Shown here: positions 8,646 to 17,933 of the stretch, one piece after another
Layout of the letters: each line of letters opens with the position of its first letter
How positions within the stretch are numbered: the stretch's first letter is position 1
Source of the DNA: Streptomyces sp. NBC_01463
Lineage (GTDB): Bacteria > Actinomycetota > Actinomycetes > Streptomycetales > Streptomycetaceae
Length of the DNA: 64,000 nt
Direction of reading: 5' to 3'
NCBI GenBank assembly: GCA_036227345.1
Contig: CP109468.1
Location: 8,308,001-8,372,000 of the forward strand
The notes under the pieces: model-generated
The model's database searches: none
The model's input: the letters and a program-made list of their open reading frames with translations, nothing else
What the model was told of the DNA's origin: nothing
Position numbers and translations under genes: made by a program

Positions 8646-9797
8646 TCACAGAAGGTGTCGGCGGTCGACGGCCGCGGCGAGCGCCGCATGGCCGGATGGA
8701 TTGGGGTGGAGGCCGTCACCGCTGTCGTACGCGGGCAGCATCCGCTCGGGGTGGTCCGGATCGCGCAGGGCGGCGTCGAAGTCGGCGACGGCGTCGAAGA
8801 CCCGGCCGGTCCGCACGGCAGCGTTGATCCGCTGGCGCACCGTCTCCAGCTCGGGCGTCCAGCGGGTCCAGCCGCCGAACGGGGCGATGGTCGCGCCGAC
8901 CGCGCGCAGGCCCGCGTCCCGGGCCCGCAGCACCAGCTGCCGGTAGCCGGCCAGGACGAGCGACGGGTCGGTCTGGGCGGGCGGCTGCTGGAGGTCGTTG
9001 ACCCCGAGGTGGATCAGGACGGTACGGAGCCCGGGCAGGGAGAGCACGTCGCGGTCGAAACGGGCCTGTCCGCCGGGACCGAACCGGGCGTCGTCGAGCA
9101 GCACCCGGTTGCCGCTGATCCCGAGATCGGCGACCGCCGCGCCCGGCAGCCCCCTGGCCAGCTGGTCGGGCCAGCGCAGATCGGAGTCGTCGGGCGTGCC
9201 GACGCCCTCCGCGATGGAGTCGCCCAGCACCGCGACGACCGGCCCGTGGGCGCCCGTCACCTCGACGCCCGTCAGCAGGTACACCGAAGTGGTGCGTTCC
9301 CCGTCCACGTCATGCGAGGAATGGGTGTTGCGGTGGAAGGACAACGGTCCGGTGGGGCCCGGCAGTTCGGTGCGGACCGTCAGCAGGGAGCCGTCCGCGG
9401 CCCGCAGGCCCGCGACCGCGTCACTGGTCAGCGAGGCGCCCGCGGCGATCCAGGCCTGCCGCTGCCCGCCGAACGTCACGGGCCTGCCGCCCGCGGTCAC
9501 CGGCCCGACCAGGACCGGCACCGTGCCGAACGCGTGCCCGTAGCGCAGCCGGACCTGGCCGCCGGCCGACAGGCGTACGTGCGCGGTGAACGTGCCCTGC
9601 GTCAGCCCGGCGCTCGCCACCGCGTCGGTGGGCGTCGGCGCGGTCTGCGCGGTCGCCCACGAGGTCGTCCAGCGCGAGCGGCGCGCACCGGCGCCCGGTC
9701 CTTCGGCGGCCTGCGCGCCCGGCGCCGTCGCCACGACCGCGGCCAGCCCGGCCGCCGCCGTCAGTACCCCGCGTCTCGCGGGTCCCCGGCCGCTCAC
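8646..9797 (-). CDS. Exported SGNH/GDSL hydrolase (carbohydrate esterase-like)
   Basis: 383 residues from GTG 9797, whose start overlaps the TGA of the upstream beta-helix gene (GTGA), indicating translational coupling. The start is followed by a Tat-like signal (GPARRGVLTAAAGLAA... AQA). After an N-terminal beta-rich domain (about 40-180) comes the SGNH domain: block I VAVLGDSIAEG (Ser), block II Gly in LGISGN, block III HLGVND (Asn), block V DGLHPNPSGH (Asp, His). This resembles Streptomyces GDSL esterases that deacetylate polysaccharides. Within the operon it would remove acyl groups extracellularly so the lyases can act. The frame stays open well into the upstream gene, but that part is a shadow. 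Confidence 0.9.
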   Translation of the reverse strand: MSGRGPARRGVLTAAAGLAAVVATAPGAQAAEGPGAGARRSRWTTSWATAQTAPTPTDAVASAGLTQGTFTAHVRLSAGGQVRLRYGHAFGTVPVLVGPVTAGGRPVTFGGQRQAWIAAGASLTSDAVAGLRAADGSLLTVRTELPGPTGPLSFHRNTHSSHDVDGERTTSVYLLTGVEVTGAHGPVVAVLGDSIAEGVGTPDDSDLRWPDQLARGLPGAAVADLGISGNRVLLDDARFGPGGQARFDRDVLSLPGLRTVLIHLGVNDLQQPPAQTDPSLVLAGYRQLVLRARDAGLRAVGATIAPFGGWTRWTPELETVRQRINAAVRTGRVFDAVADFDAALRDPDHPERMLPAYDSGDGLHPNPSGHAALAAAVDRRHLL

Positions 9798-10873
9798 TGC
9801 GGGCACGCACCGGTCGGGGCGTACTCGCTGCCGTAGGTACCCACGGCGTCGCCACCGGTGTTGCCGCTCATCGTGTTGGTGCAGACGGGGCCCTGCGGGG
9901 TGCGCATGAACTTGATGCCGCCGCCGGCGTTCCCGGTGATCGTGTTGCCGTAGACGCTGGTGCCGGTGCCGTCGGCCGCGGTGTCGCCGCCGAGCCGGAT
10001 GCCCGCGCCGGTGTTGTCGTGGATGGTGTTGTACCGGAAGATGTTGCCGCTGCCGCGCGCGTCCAGGCCGCCGGAGCTGGAGTCCTTCTGCTGGCTGCAG
10101 TCGTTGTACTCGACGTAGTTGTTCGTCGAGTTCTCCTTCACGTCGACGCACTCGTTGCCGCGGGTGGCGATCGTGTTGTGGTGGATGCGGTTGTTCCTGC
10201 TGATGTCGGGAGCCGCGTCCGGGGCGCCGTTCGCACCCTGCTGTTCGGGTGCGGTGCCGAGGTAGATGCCCTCGCCGTTCTTCCCGCCGCCGCCGAACTT
10301 GAAGTCGGCGACACCGCAGTCGGTGATGGTGTTGTCGGAGATGTCCGCGCCGGTCACCAGATAGCGCACCCGCAGACACTCGTCGGCGGCGTTCTTCAGC
10401 GTCATCCCGGTGATGCGCAGACCGCCCACACCGTTACCTGGGGTCGTGCTCATGACATAAATGAGCTTGAGGCGGTACCCCGCCACATCGGTGGACGACC
10501 CGTGCAGCCCGTCGACGGTGAAGCCGCTCAGCGTCGTGGAGTCGTGCTGCACCTGGATGATCCGGGCGTCGCCCGCCCCCTTCACCACGGCGTTCGCCGG
10601 GCCGGTGATCGTGACGCCGGCGCGCTTGGTCACGACGTCCTGCTGGTACGTGCCCGAGGCGAGGTTCACCACCGCTCCCGTCGGCGCCAGGTCGACGGCC
10701 TTCTGGATCGTGGCGAGCGGGGAGCCCGCCGACGTACCGGAGTTGCTGTCGCTTCCCGAGGGCGACACGTAGTAGGCGGTGGCGGCGGCAGCGGCCACCG
10801 ACGGCGGGGGGAAGACGAGCGGCGCGCCGACGGCGAGCGCGGCGACGAGAGTGGTGCGCAGTGCGTGGCTCAT
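9794..10873 (-). CDS. Exported right-handed parallel beta-helix protein (putative polysaccharide lyase)
   Basis: 359 residues. A Sec-type signal peptide (MSHALRTTLVAALAVGAPLVF, cleavage near the AAAAA run at 27-32) is followed by YYVSPSGSDSNSGTSAGSPLATIQKAV, the DUF1565/PL-like entry motif, then a right-handed beta-helix with many N-x-I/ISDNTI turns up to the end. Such proteins include pectate lyases (PL9-like), chondroitinase B-like and alginate-lyase-like enzymes; I cannot fix the family. It starts within the YesL gene's stop (ATGA, 4 bp) and its stop overlaps the next start, so three genes are translationally coupled. Its place suggests extracellular binding or cleavage of the same polymer. 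Confidence 0.85.
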   Translation of the reverse strand: MSHALRTTLVAALAVGAPLVFPPPSVAAAAATAYYVSPSGSDSNSGTSAGSPLATIQKAVDLAPTGAVVNLASGTYQQDVVTKRAGVTITGPANAVVKGAGDARIIQVQHDSTTLSGFTVDGLHGSSTDVAGYRLKLIYVMSTTPGNGVGGLRITGMTLKNAADECLRVRYLVTGADISDNTITDCGVADFKFGGGGKNGEGIYLGTAPEQQGANGAPDAAPDISRNNRIHHNTIATRGNECVDVKENSTNNYVEYNDCSQQKDSSSGGLDARGSGNIFRYNTIHDNTGAGIRLGGDTAADGTGTSVYGNTITGNAGGGIKFMRTPQGPVCTNTMSGNTGGDAVGTYGSEYAPTGACPQ

Positions 10874-11472
10874 GGGGTGTGCCTCCTGGGATCAGCGAAG
10901 GACAGAGCGAGCAGTACGGGAATGCTGGGGCCGAGAAGCAGTGGCCCCAGCGGTACGACGAGGGAGAGGAGCACGGCGGAGACCACCGCGCCGAGCAGGG
11001 CGGTGCCCCGGGCGGCCGAACCGAAGCCGAGCGCGAGCGCGCCCCGGGTCCAGGTACGGACGGTGCCGCCCGGCTCCCGTCCGGCCTCGGCCGCGAACGC
11101 CACATGGTGGATGACCAGGGCGGCCGCGATGCCCACCTGGGCCGCCAGCAGTACGAAGGTCCACGGCTCCGAACGGCCCAGCAGATGGACGATGTTGGCG
11201 GCCAGCACGCCCCCGGCCGCCGTGGAGACGAGCGAGTGCCGCCACAGGGCCCGCCAGTACTGCGGGAAGGCCCTGAACGTGTGGACGACGCACCGGCTGT
11301 CCCCCTCGGCCCGCCACCGCTGGAGCCCGTGCGCCATCGCGGCGAGCGCGGGCAGCCAGGTCACCACCCCCAGCGACAGCACGGCGCACGCGGCCCCGGC
11401 GGCGGCCGGGTAGGCCACGAACTCCAGCCGGCGCAGCAGCGTCGGCCAGCCGGACGAGAGAGATGCCTGCAT
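10870..11472 (-). CDS. YesL-like membrane protein (DUF624)
   Basis: 200 residues with about five to six predicted membrane helices (for example about 20-45, 80-98, 104-125, 150-185). The first part, RRLEFVAYPAAAGAACAVLSLGVV followed by WLPALAAMAHGLQRW, resembles DUF624/YesL proteins, which in Bacillus and actinobacteria sit beside sugar ABC transporter genes for pectin or other plant glycans. The molecular role is unknown; a membrane accessory for the transporter is the usual guess. The ATG at 11472 is 2 bases beyond the preceding stop, and it overlaps the following gene by 4 bp. Confidence 0.75.
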   Translation of the reverse strand: MQASLSSGWPTLLRRLEFVAYPAAAGAACAVLSLGVVTWLPALAAMAHGLQRWRAEGDSRCVVHTFRAFPQYWRALWRHSLVSTAAGGVLAANIVHLLGRSEPWTFVLLAAQVGIAAALVIHHVAFAAEAGREPGGTVRTWTRGALALGFGSAARGTALLGAVVSAVLLSLVVPLGPLLLGPSIPVLLALSFADPRRHTP

Positions 11473-11474
11473 GA

Positions 11475-13454
11475 TCAGCCGACCTTTCCTGTGTACGGTT
11501 CCGCCACGTCGAGCAGCACGGCGCCGTCCCGCTCCAGCCGGGTCGCCGCCACCACGTACGGGGCGTCGTCCCCGCCGAGCAGCACGGCCGCGGCGTCGGC
11601 GAGGAGCCCGGCGGTGCGGATCCGCCGGGTGACGGGGGAGAGCAGCACGGTCTCGTCACCGAAGGACACGCCCTGGCCCTCCGTGCACGGGACCCGGGTG
11701 GCGTCCGTCTCCGTGCCCGGGGTGATCGTGCTGAGGAACATCCCCTCGGCCGACCGGGGCGTGGTGGAGCGCAGGGTGTGCAGGGTGCGGGTGAGGCGCA
11801 GCTCCGGCGTGCTCGACGTCGGATTGGCCTCGACCTCGGTGACCTCGACGGCGACGCGGCCGTCGACGGGGGCGAACTGCCGCAGCCGGGCCGCGGCCGA
11901 ACCGGAGCGGATCAGCCGGCTGCCGTCCTCCTGCGCTTCGGTGGGCCGGTCGGTCTGGAGCAGGAACGTCCACTCCCGTGCCGAATCCGCCTCGGCGAGG
12001 TCCAGCAGCACCAGACGTCCCGACGGGGTGAACACCAGCGTCCGGTCGAGGCGCCGCACCCCGAGCGCGGGGTCGTACATCGCCGCGATCCCGGCCGTGG
12101 AGTGCGCCCATCCGCAGTCGGCGGCAACGAGCACATCGCGCTGCCCGGCCTGCCGCTCGAAGGGGATGTCCCGGTACACGTGGTACCGGTCCTCGTCCGC
12201 GTACCCCTGCCCGTCCACCAGCAGCAGATTGTGGTGCGCGGCCTTCTTGCGGTTGCTGTAGCCCTCGTCCACGGCGAGGAACGCGCCCTGCGAGACGAAC
12301 ACGAACGAGCCCGAGTCGGGGTGGTGGTGACCCTGGTTGAGCGTCTCCCAGCCCTTCTCCACCCGGTGCTTCTCCGCGGTCTCCCACGCCCGGTGACCGC
12401 CCCCGGGGCTGGCCTTGAACGACACCAGCGTGGCGTCGTCGTCCCAGCCCGTGCGCGCGGCCAGCAGCCCGAGGTCCGGGAAGAACGCGCGGGTCTCGGT
12501 GGGCCGGGCGGCCGGCACCGACGGGTCGTACCAGAGGTATTCGAGGTAGGCCTCCGGCAGGATGCCGGGCCGCACGCCGCTCTCGGCCGCCTCCTGCCAC
12601 AGCAGTTCGCCCGATGCCAGATCGCCCATCCACTGGGCCTCGGGGATCGCGTACTGCGCGGCCAGCCGGTAGTAGAGCCCGGCGCTGTGGCCGCTGCGCC
12701 GGTCATGGCAGTCGCCGTGGTCGACGTTGAACGCGAACCCGGGCGCCGTCTGGTGCAGCCGGTAGCGGAACGTCCGGGACATGAACCCGCCCCGGTCCCA
12801 CCAGTCGATGCCCTCCGCCTCCTTCAGGAGATCCAGATGGATGGCGAGGAACGGCACGCCGTAGCGCCAGTACACGACGCCCTCGGCGTGCGAACCGTCC
12901 TCGGGCATCAGGTCCAGGACGGTCCCGAGGTTGTCCTTGGCGCGCTCGGTCCACTCCTCCTTGCCCAGCACGTACCCGGCCGTCGCCAGACCCGCGTAGC
13001 AGATCCAGTTGTGGTTCTGCCAGTACGACGACGACCACCAGCTGCCCTCGCTCGCCACCGCGAACTCGTACATCCGCCGCCCCTGGAGCAGCAGCTTGTA
13101 CCGCAGCAGCGCCCGCACCCCGTCCGGCAGGTCGTCGCCGAGCCACTTGTACGTGAGGGCGAGATGGTGCAGCAGCCAGCCGGCGTCCAGGTCGTGGTCC
13201 GGCATATGGGCCTTGCCCCAGTGCGGCAGCCGCACCGCGGCCTCGATCCACCGCACGCTCTCCGCGAGGTGTGCCCGGTCGCCGGAGATCCGGTAGGCGA
13301 GCGCCGGATTGGAGGCGGCGGGCCCGAGCCAGGTGATGCTGGCCAGGGGGTGTGTACGGGGCGGGGTCAGCCCGCGGTGGCGGGCGGCCTCCTCGAACAG
13401 CCGCAGCTCCTGTGCGGGGCGCGGCCCGGGGGGCGGGGTCGCCGAGAGCAACAA
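11475..13454 (-). CDS. Heparinase II/III-family lyase, cytoplasmic (first of two)
   Basis: 659 residues, no signal peptide. The N-terminal half is an alpha/alpha toroid (WIEAAVRLPHWGKAHMPDHDLDAGWLLHHLALTY, ...SYWQNHNWICYAGLA), and the second half has heparinase II/III beta-sandwich motifs: WETLNQGHHHPDSGSFVF (His triplet, metal or catalytic region) and AAHHNLLLVDGQG. This is the family of heparin, alginate and oligouronide lyases (PL12/15/17/21). TTG 13454 is used as start because GGAGG lies about 10 bases upstream, overlapping the previous stop. Being cytoplasmic, it likely cleaves imported unsaturated oligosaccharides. Substrate specificity is not readable from sequence. Confidence 0.88.
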   Translation of the reverse strand: MLLSATPPPGPRPAQELRLFEEAARHRGLTPPRTHPLASITWLGPAASNPALAYRISGDRAHLAESVRWIEAAVRLPHWGKAHMPDHDLDAGWLLHHLALTYKWLGDDLPDGVRALLRYKLLLQGRRMYEFAVASEGSWWSSSYWQNHNWICYAGLATAGYVLGKEEWTERAKDNLGTVLDLMPEDGSHAEGVVYWRYGVPFLAIHLDLLKEAEGIDWWDRGGFMSRTFRYRLHQTAPGFAFNVDHGDCHDRRSGHSAGLYYRLAAQYAIPEAQWMGDLASGELLWQEAAESGVRPGILPEAYLEYLWYDPSVPAARPTETRAFFPDLGLLAARTGWDDDATLVSFKASPGGGHRAWETAEKHRVEKGWETLNQGHHHPDSGSFVFVSQGAFLAVDEGYSNRKKAAHHNLLLVDGQGYADEDRYHVYRDIPFERQAGQRDVLVAADCGWAHSTAGIAAMYDPALGVRRLDRTLVFTPSGRLVLLDLAEADSAREWTFLLQTDRPTEAQEDGSRLIRSGSAAARLRQFAPVDGRVAVEVTEVEANPTSSTPELRLTRTLHTLRSTTPRSAEGMFLSTITPGTETDATRVPCTEGQGVSFGDETVLLSPVTRRIRTAGLLADAAAVLLGGDDAPYVVAATRLERDGAVLLDVAEPYTGKVG

Positions 13455-13457
13455 GGG

Positions 13458-15245
13458 TCAGTCCTCCGTCAGGAACCGCGCGGTGCTGCCGTCCGCCAGG
13501 CAGACCGTCAGTCCGTCGTCGTCCAGATGTACGTCGGTCACCGCGGGCCCGGCCGACGCGGCCTGGTAGACCGAGGCGAACGTGACCCGGCCGGTGTCGG
13601 CCGTGAAGTCGACCCGGGTCCGCATCCGCTGCGGGTCGTCGGCGGGGCCGGGACCCGGCGCGGTCACCGGGCGCACCGGCACGTCGGCGCGGTGCGTGTG
13701 CCAGCCGTGCAGCGTCTCGTCGCCGTACCAGGTGGTGCGCACCGGGCCCGCGGCCTGCACCTGCACGTCCAGCGCGGTGCCGGGGCGCAACTGCGCGGTG
13801 ATGCGCCGGGACTCGTCGGCCGTCACGGTCAGCAGGTCGACCAGATAGCCCTCGCCCGCGGCGATCCGCCGCACCCCGCGCACGCCCTCGTACGCCGTCG
13901 TCACCTCCGCGGTGACCGAGCGGTCGTCCGAACCGAGCAGCGCGCCCGTGCACTCCGCCTGTTCGAGACCGTCCACCCGGAACGCCGGATGGGCCTCGGT
14001 CGACGCGTACAGATCGCGGAACTCGGCGTGGGCGTAGGGCACCTGGCCGGGGTCGGGCTGCCACGGCGTGGTGTCGCCGTAGAGATAAAGAGACAGCTTG
14101 TCCCGGTGGCCGTGCGAACCGCCGTGCGGGCCGAAGTCCAGCAGCGCGTGGACACCCGCGACGCGCAGCACCGCGTAGCCCGCCGTGGTGAACAGCGTGA
14201 GCGCACCCGGCGCCGGACGTTCCGCCAGCGGCGGGCCGGTGAACCAGCCGCCCAGCTCCCGGTCCAGCCCGTCGTCGCCCGCACCCAGCTCGGCCCGGGC
14301 CCGCCCGGCCACCGCGTCCAGCGCGGCCGACGGAACCAGCTGCTGGGCCAGCGCGACGAGCTCCAGCCACTCCAGGGCCAGCGGTGCGCGCAGGTACGGG
14401 CCGTCGTGCAGCGCGGGCAGAATGCCGCCCCGCGTCGCGATCGAGGCCAGCACGTCCGTCATCCCGGCCAGCACACCCGTCACATCGGCCGGCAGGGCCG
14501 CCGGGTCGGTGCCCCGCAGCGCCAGCAGCGCCGCACGCAGGACGAACCCGTGGTAGTAGGTGCTGCCCTCCCACTCCCAGCCGTCCCCGGCGACCGCGAC
14601 CCGCAGATGCGCGTAGAGACCGCTGTCGCCCTCCAGCCACTCCTTGGCGCCGTCCCACTCCTGCCCGCGCACCGCCGCGGCGGCGCGCCCTGCGGCGGCG
14701 CCCGCGGCATTGAGCCACGCGGTGTAGTTGGAGGCGAGCTGCCCCTTGCCGATCAGCACGGCGCGGGCGTCGAGTGCGGCCCGCTCCAAGGAGTCCAGCA
14801 GCGGGAGCACACCGGACAGGTCCTCCGTGCCGCCCTCGGCGAGGGTCAGGACGGTGTGCCCGATGTTCACCGCCCAGATCGCGTCGGTCAGCGCCTGGTG
14901 GAAGAGCCGGCCGCGCAGCATCCAGCCCTGCGCCTCGCCGTGCTGCGCGGTGGCCAGCTCCTCGTACAGAGCGGTGTACTCCACCAGCCGCGCCACCGCC
15001 TCGGCACGCTCGCCCCGGTGGGCGAGCACCCGCAGGTGCCGCGCCCAGGCCTGGTGCGACAGCACCAGCCAGGCACCGCGCACCGCCTCGTTGTCGACCC
15101 GGCAGCCGTACGCACAGCGCGCACCGCCTTCCGGGAACTCCCCGGCGAGCACATCACCGTGGTCGAGCTCCACCCCGTGCGCGGGGCAGACGTACGCGTG
15201 CCACCAGCCGCCGCGCTCCCGCGCGATCCGCCTCAACGCGGCCAT
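13458..15245 (-). CDS. Heparinase II/III-family lyase, cytoplasmic (second of two)
   Basis: 595 residues without signal peptide. The N-terminus WWHAYVCPAHGVELDHGDVL with two CP/C-x-YG cysteine pairs is characteristic of a group of actinobacterial heparinase II/III proteins; the cysteines may bind zinc. Toroid motifs (LASNYTAWLNAAGA, YYHGFVLRAALLAL) precede the lyase core LLDFGPHGGSHGHRDKLSLYLYG, where the GSHGH...D set corresponds to the catalytic/metal histidines. It differs strongly from the neighbouring lyase, so the two probably act on different linkages or as endo/exo partners. Its ATG lies inside the SDR gene (13-bp overlap), which indicates coupling. Confidence 0.88.
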   Translation of the reverse strand: MAALRRIARERGGWWHAYVCPAHGVELDHGDVLAGEFPEGGARCAYGCRVDNEAVRGAWLVLSHQAWARHLRVLAHRGERAEAVARLVEYTALYEELATAQHGEAQGWMLRGRLFHQALTDAIWAVNIGHTVLTLAEGGTEDLSGVLPLLDSLERAALDARAVLIGKGQLASNYTAWLNAAGAAAGRAAAAVRGQEWDGAKEWLEGDSGLYAHLRVAVAGDGWEWEGSTYYHGFVLRAALLALRGTDPAALPADVTGVLAGMTDVLASIATRGGILPALHDGPYLRAPLALEWLELVALAQQLVPSAALDAVAGRARAELGAGDDGLDRELGGWFTGPPLAERPAPGALTLFTTAGYAVLRVAGVHALLDFGPHGGSHGHRDKLSLYLYGDTTPWQPDPGQVPYAHAEFRDLYASTEAHPAFRVDGLEQAECTGALLGSDDRSVTAEVTTAYEGVRGVRRIAAGEGYLVDLLTVTADESRRITAQLRPGTALDVQVQAAGPVRTTWYGDETLHGWHTHRADVPVRPVTAPGPGPADDPQRMRTRVDFTADTGRVTFASVYQAASAGPAVTDVHLDDDGLTVCLADGSTARFLTED

Positions 15246-15997
15246 ACGCCACCGTCGATGTCCACCGTGGTGGCGGTCAGGAAGCCGGACGCGGGCGAGG
15301 CCAGGTGGACGACCGCCGAGGCGACGTCCTCCGGTGTGCCGGCCCGGCCCACCGGGATGCCCGCCTCCATCGCCTCCTGCGCCGCGGGCGCGGTGAACGT
15401 GTCGTGGAAGGCGGTGCCCTTGATGAAGCCGGGGGCGACGGTGTTGACCGTGATGCCGCTGCCGCCGAGCTCCTTGGCCAGGCCCTTGGTGAATCCCCTG
15501 ATGCCGGCCTTGGCGGCCGCGTAGGCGACCGATCCGGGGCCGCCGCCGTTGTGCGCGGCCAGCGACGACATCGTGATGACGCGCCCGGCGGACGACTCCT
15601 TCAGGTGCGGCAGCGCCGCCCGAACCGTACGGAACGTCGAGGTCAGATTGGTGTCGATGACCCGGTCGAAGTGGTCGTCGGACATCTCGGCGATCGTCGC
15701 CCGGCCGATCAGATGACCGGCGTTGCAGACCAGGACGTCCAGCCCGCCGAGGAATCCGGTGGCGTCCTCGACCAGGCGGTCCACCTCGGCCGTCACCGTC
15801 GCGTCGGCCTGGAACGCCTTGGCCTTGCGGCCGAGCGCCTCGATCGCGGAGACCGTCTTCGCGGCCTCGTCGGCGGAGGAGTGGTAGTGGACGGCGACAT
15901 CGGCGCCGGCCTCGGCCAGGGCGACGGCGATGGCGCGGCCGATGCCGTGGCCCGCACCGGTCACCAGCGCGCGGGAACCTTGGAGATCAGCAGACAT
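15233..15997 (-). CDS. Short-chain dehydrogenase/reductase, probable uronate-derivative reductase
   Basis: 254-residue classical SDR: cofactor motif TGAGHGIG (about 12-19), NAG (about 90), catalytic Ser in MSSLAAHNGG, YAAAK (Tyr/Lys near 155-159) and the C-terminal DGGVWP end. Sequence style is that of 3-oxoacyl-ACP reductase/gluconate 5-dehydrogenase. Because it is embedded between the transporter and the lyases, the best inference is reduction of the 4-deoxy-5-keto-uronate released by lyases to 2-keto-3-deoxygluconate, as SDRs do in alginate and pectin pathways. It starts 45 bases after the permease stop and overlaps the next gene by 13 bp. Cofactor choice is not clear. Confidence 0.85.
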   Translation of the reverse strand: MSADLQGSRALVTGAGHGIGRAIAVALAEAGADVAVHYHSSADEAAKTVSAIEALGRKAKAFQADATVTAEVDRLVEDATGFLGGLDVLVCNAGHLIGRATIAEMSDDHFDRVIDTNLTSTFRTVRAALPHLKESSAGRVITMSSLAAHNGGGPGSVAYAAAKAGIRGFTKGLAKELGGSGITVNTVAPGFIKGTAFHDTFTAPAAQEAMEAGIPVGRAGTPEDVASAVVHLASPASGFLTATTVDIDGGVWPR

Positions 15998-16042
15998 GGG
16001 GGGTAACCCTTTCGATAACCGGCCGTTGAGGACCGGGACCGG

Positions 16043-16966
16043 TCACTTGAGACCGGCGGTTGCGAAGCCCTGCACGAAGTAGCGCTGGCCGATGAGGAAG
16101 AGCACGACCATGGGCAGGGTGGCGAGCGTGGTGCCGGCCATCAGGAAGTGCCACTGGGGGCCGTTCTCCGTCTTGAAGACGGAGAGCCCCACCTGGATGA
16201 CCCGCAGACTGTCCGTCCGGGTCACCAGCAGCGGCCACAGGAAGTTGTTCCAGGAGGACTCGAAGGTCAGCAGCGCCACCGTGATGAGGGCGGGCTTGAC
16301 CTGCGGCGTCATGATGCGGGCGTAGATCCGGAACTCGCCCAGACCGTCCAGCCTGGCCGCCTCCTCCAGCTCCACCGGAAGGTCCAGGTAGAACTGGCGG
16401 AAGAGGAAGACCGCGAACGGGGTGACCGCACCGGGCACGATGAGCGCCCACCAGGTGTCGAGCCAGCCGCTGCCGCCCTGGCCGAAGAGGTCGTTCCCGC
16501 CGGCCAGCGGCATGAAGCGGACGATCAGGAACTCGGGCAGCACCTTGGTGTAGGTGGGGATCATCAGGGCCGCGATGAACAGGTAGAAGATGACCTCGCT
16601 GCCGCGGAACCTGATCCGGGCCAGCGCGTACCCCGCCATCGAGGCGATCACCAGGTTGAGCACGGTGTGGCTGGTCGCGATGATGAAGCTGTTGCGGGCG
16701 TACGTGGCGAAGGGCGCGGCCTTCAGCGCCTCCGCGTAGTTGCCGAATTCCCAGTGCTCCGGGAGCAGTCCGGCATCCTGCGACGCGATCTCCACCGGTG
16801 TCTTGAGCGAGGTCAGCACCATCCAGATGAACGGCACCACCATCAGCAGGGAGATCACGGACAGCGTCACATAGAGCGCGATCCGGCCGGCGGACACCGG
16901 CTTCCGGTTCGCCCTGGGGCGGGGCGGCTGCGCGACCCCGGGCTTGTGCAGCTCAGTTGTGGCCAC
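16043..16966 (-). CDS. Carbohydrate ABC transporter permease, MalG type
   Basis: 307 residues with six predicted membrane helices and the cytoplasmic EAA loop LEEAARLDGLGEFRIYARIMTPQ, the contact site for the ATPase subunit. It ends in the short GLK tail typical of MalG-type permeases. GTG 16966 is preceded by GGGAGGC and overlaps the upstream permease gene by 14 bp. The operon has no ATPase; in Streptomyces the shared ATPase MsiK energises many such sugar importers, which is the likely partner here. It works with the next two genes to import oligosaccharides released by the exported lyases. Confidence 0.93.
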   Translation of the reverse strand: MATTELHKPGVAQPPRPRANRKPVSAGRIALYVTLSVISLLMVVPFIWMVLTSLKTPVEIASQDAGLLPEHWEFGNYAEALKAAPFATYARNSFIIATSHTVLNLVIASMAGYALARIRFRGSEVIFYLFIAALMIPTYTKVLPEFLIVRFMPLAGGNDLFGQGGSGWLDTWWALIVPGAVTPFAVFLFRQFYLDLPVELEEAARLDGLGEFRIYARIMTPQVKPALITVALLTFESSWNNFLWPLLVTRTDSLRVIQVGLSVFKTENGPQWHFLMAGTTLATLPMVVLFLIGQRYFVQGFATAGLK

Positions 16967-17924
16967 GGGTGCCTCCCATGATCCGCCGGTTGACCAGGGT
17001 GAAGCCCATCAGCAGGACGAACAGCACCAGTGACTGGGCGCAGGCGTAGCCGACGCGGAACTCCCGGAAGGCGGACTTGTAGATCTCGTACGTCATCATC
17101 GTGGTGCTGTTGGCCGGCCCGCCCTCGGTGAGGATGTAGACCTGGTCGAACGACTGGAACGCGCTGATCATCGACGTGATGAGCACGAAGAACGTCGCGG
17201 GCTTCAGCAGCGGCAGCGTGATCGAGAAGAACTGCCGCGCCTTGGAAGCGCCGTCGACCGACGCCGCTTCGTACAGTTCCTTCGGCAGGGACTGGAGCGC
17301 GGCCAAGTAGATGAGCATCTTCATGCCGATGCCCTGCCAGACGCCGACCAGGATCACCGAGGGCAGCGCCCAGGTGGTCGAGGAGAGCCAGGCCGGACCG
17401 CTGACGCCGACGAACGAGAGCAGCGTGTTGAGCAGCCCGTTGCCCGGGTTGTAGATCCACAGCCAGACCAGGGCGATCGCCACGGTGGCGGTGACCTGCG
17501 GCAGGAAGATCGCGGTACGGAAGATGCCGCGGGCCTTCAGACCCGTGTGCAGGGCGAGCGCCAGCAGCAGCCCCAGCATCATGCCGAACGGCACGGTGAA
17601 GAAGGTGTAGATGACGGTGTTGACGATGGACTTGCGGAACACCGCGTCGTCCATCATCTCCTTGAAGTTGTCCAGCCCCACGAACTGCGGCGGCGTCAGC
17701 ACGTCGTACTTCGTGAAGGCCAGGACGACCGAGGCGACGACCGGCAGGCCGATCCAGAGGGCGGCGTGCAGCAGGGCGGGTGCCACCATCAGCATGCCGG
17801 CCCGCTGCCTGCGGCGCCCGGGACCCGTGGGGGTCCTGCCGGTCCGGCGCTTGGCGGGCCGGGTCTTCTCAGTCGGAGAAGGCGGCCGCGCGGGCCGTGC
17901 CTTCAGTACGGATACAGCTCCCAC
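16953..17924 (-). CDS. Carbohydrate ABC transporter permease, MalF/UgpA type
   Basis: 323 residues. A basic N-terminal tail (RPAKRRTGRTP...) is followed by six predicted membrane helices and the EAA loop LYEAASVDGASKARQFFSITLP. GTG 17924 has GAGG upstream and follows the binding-protein stop by 9 bases. It pairs with the MalG-type permease to form the membrane channel. The FVGLDNFKEMMDD segment before the second helix is standard for this family. Confidence 0.93.
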   Translation of the reverse strand: MGAVSVLKARPARPPSPTEKTRPAKRRTGRTPTGPGRRRQRAGMLMVAPALLHAALWIGLPVVASVVLAFTKYDVLTPPQFVGLDNFKEMMDDAVFRKSIVNTVIYTFFTVPFGMMLGLLLALALHTGLKARGIFRTAIFLPQVTATVAIALVWLWIYNPGNGLLNTLLSFVGVSGPAWLSSTTWALPSVILVGVWQGIGMKMLIYLAALQSLPKELYEAASVDGASKARQFFSITLPLLKPATFFVLITSMISAFQSFDQVYILTEGGPANSTTMMTYEIYKSAFREFRVGYACAQSLVLFVLLMGFTLVNRRIMGGTRGHN

Positions 17925-17933
17925 AGTGATGCC

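Noticed and set aside
6197..8827. Long plus-strand frame opposite the PL8 gene
   Set aside because: Composition is Arg/Gly/Val biased and motif-free; the PL8 gene with signal peptide is on the other strand.
8646..10379. Single 577-codon protein instead of a separate SGNH gene
   Set aside because: The first 190 codons overlap the beta-helix gene out of frame; a GTG with a signal peptide at 9797 overlapping the upstream stop is the natural start.
11778..15524. Very long open frame on the + strand (over 1200 codons) antisense to the two heparinase-type genes
   Set aside because: It is an artefact of GC-rich third positions; the translation is low-complexity Arg/Gly/Val/His rich with no domain, while the opposite strand encodes clear families with RBSs.
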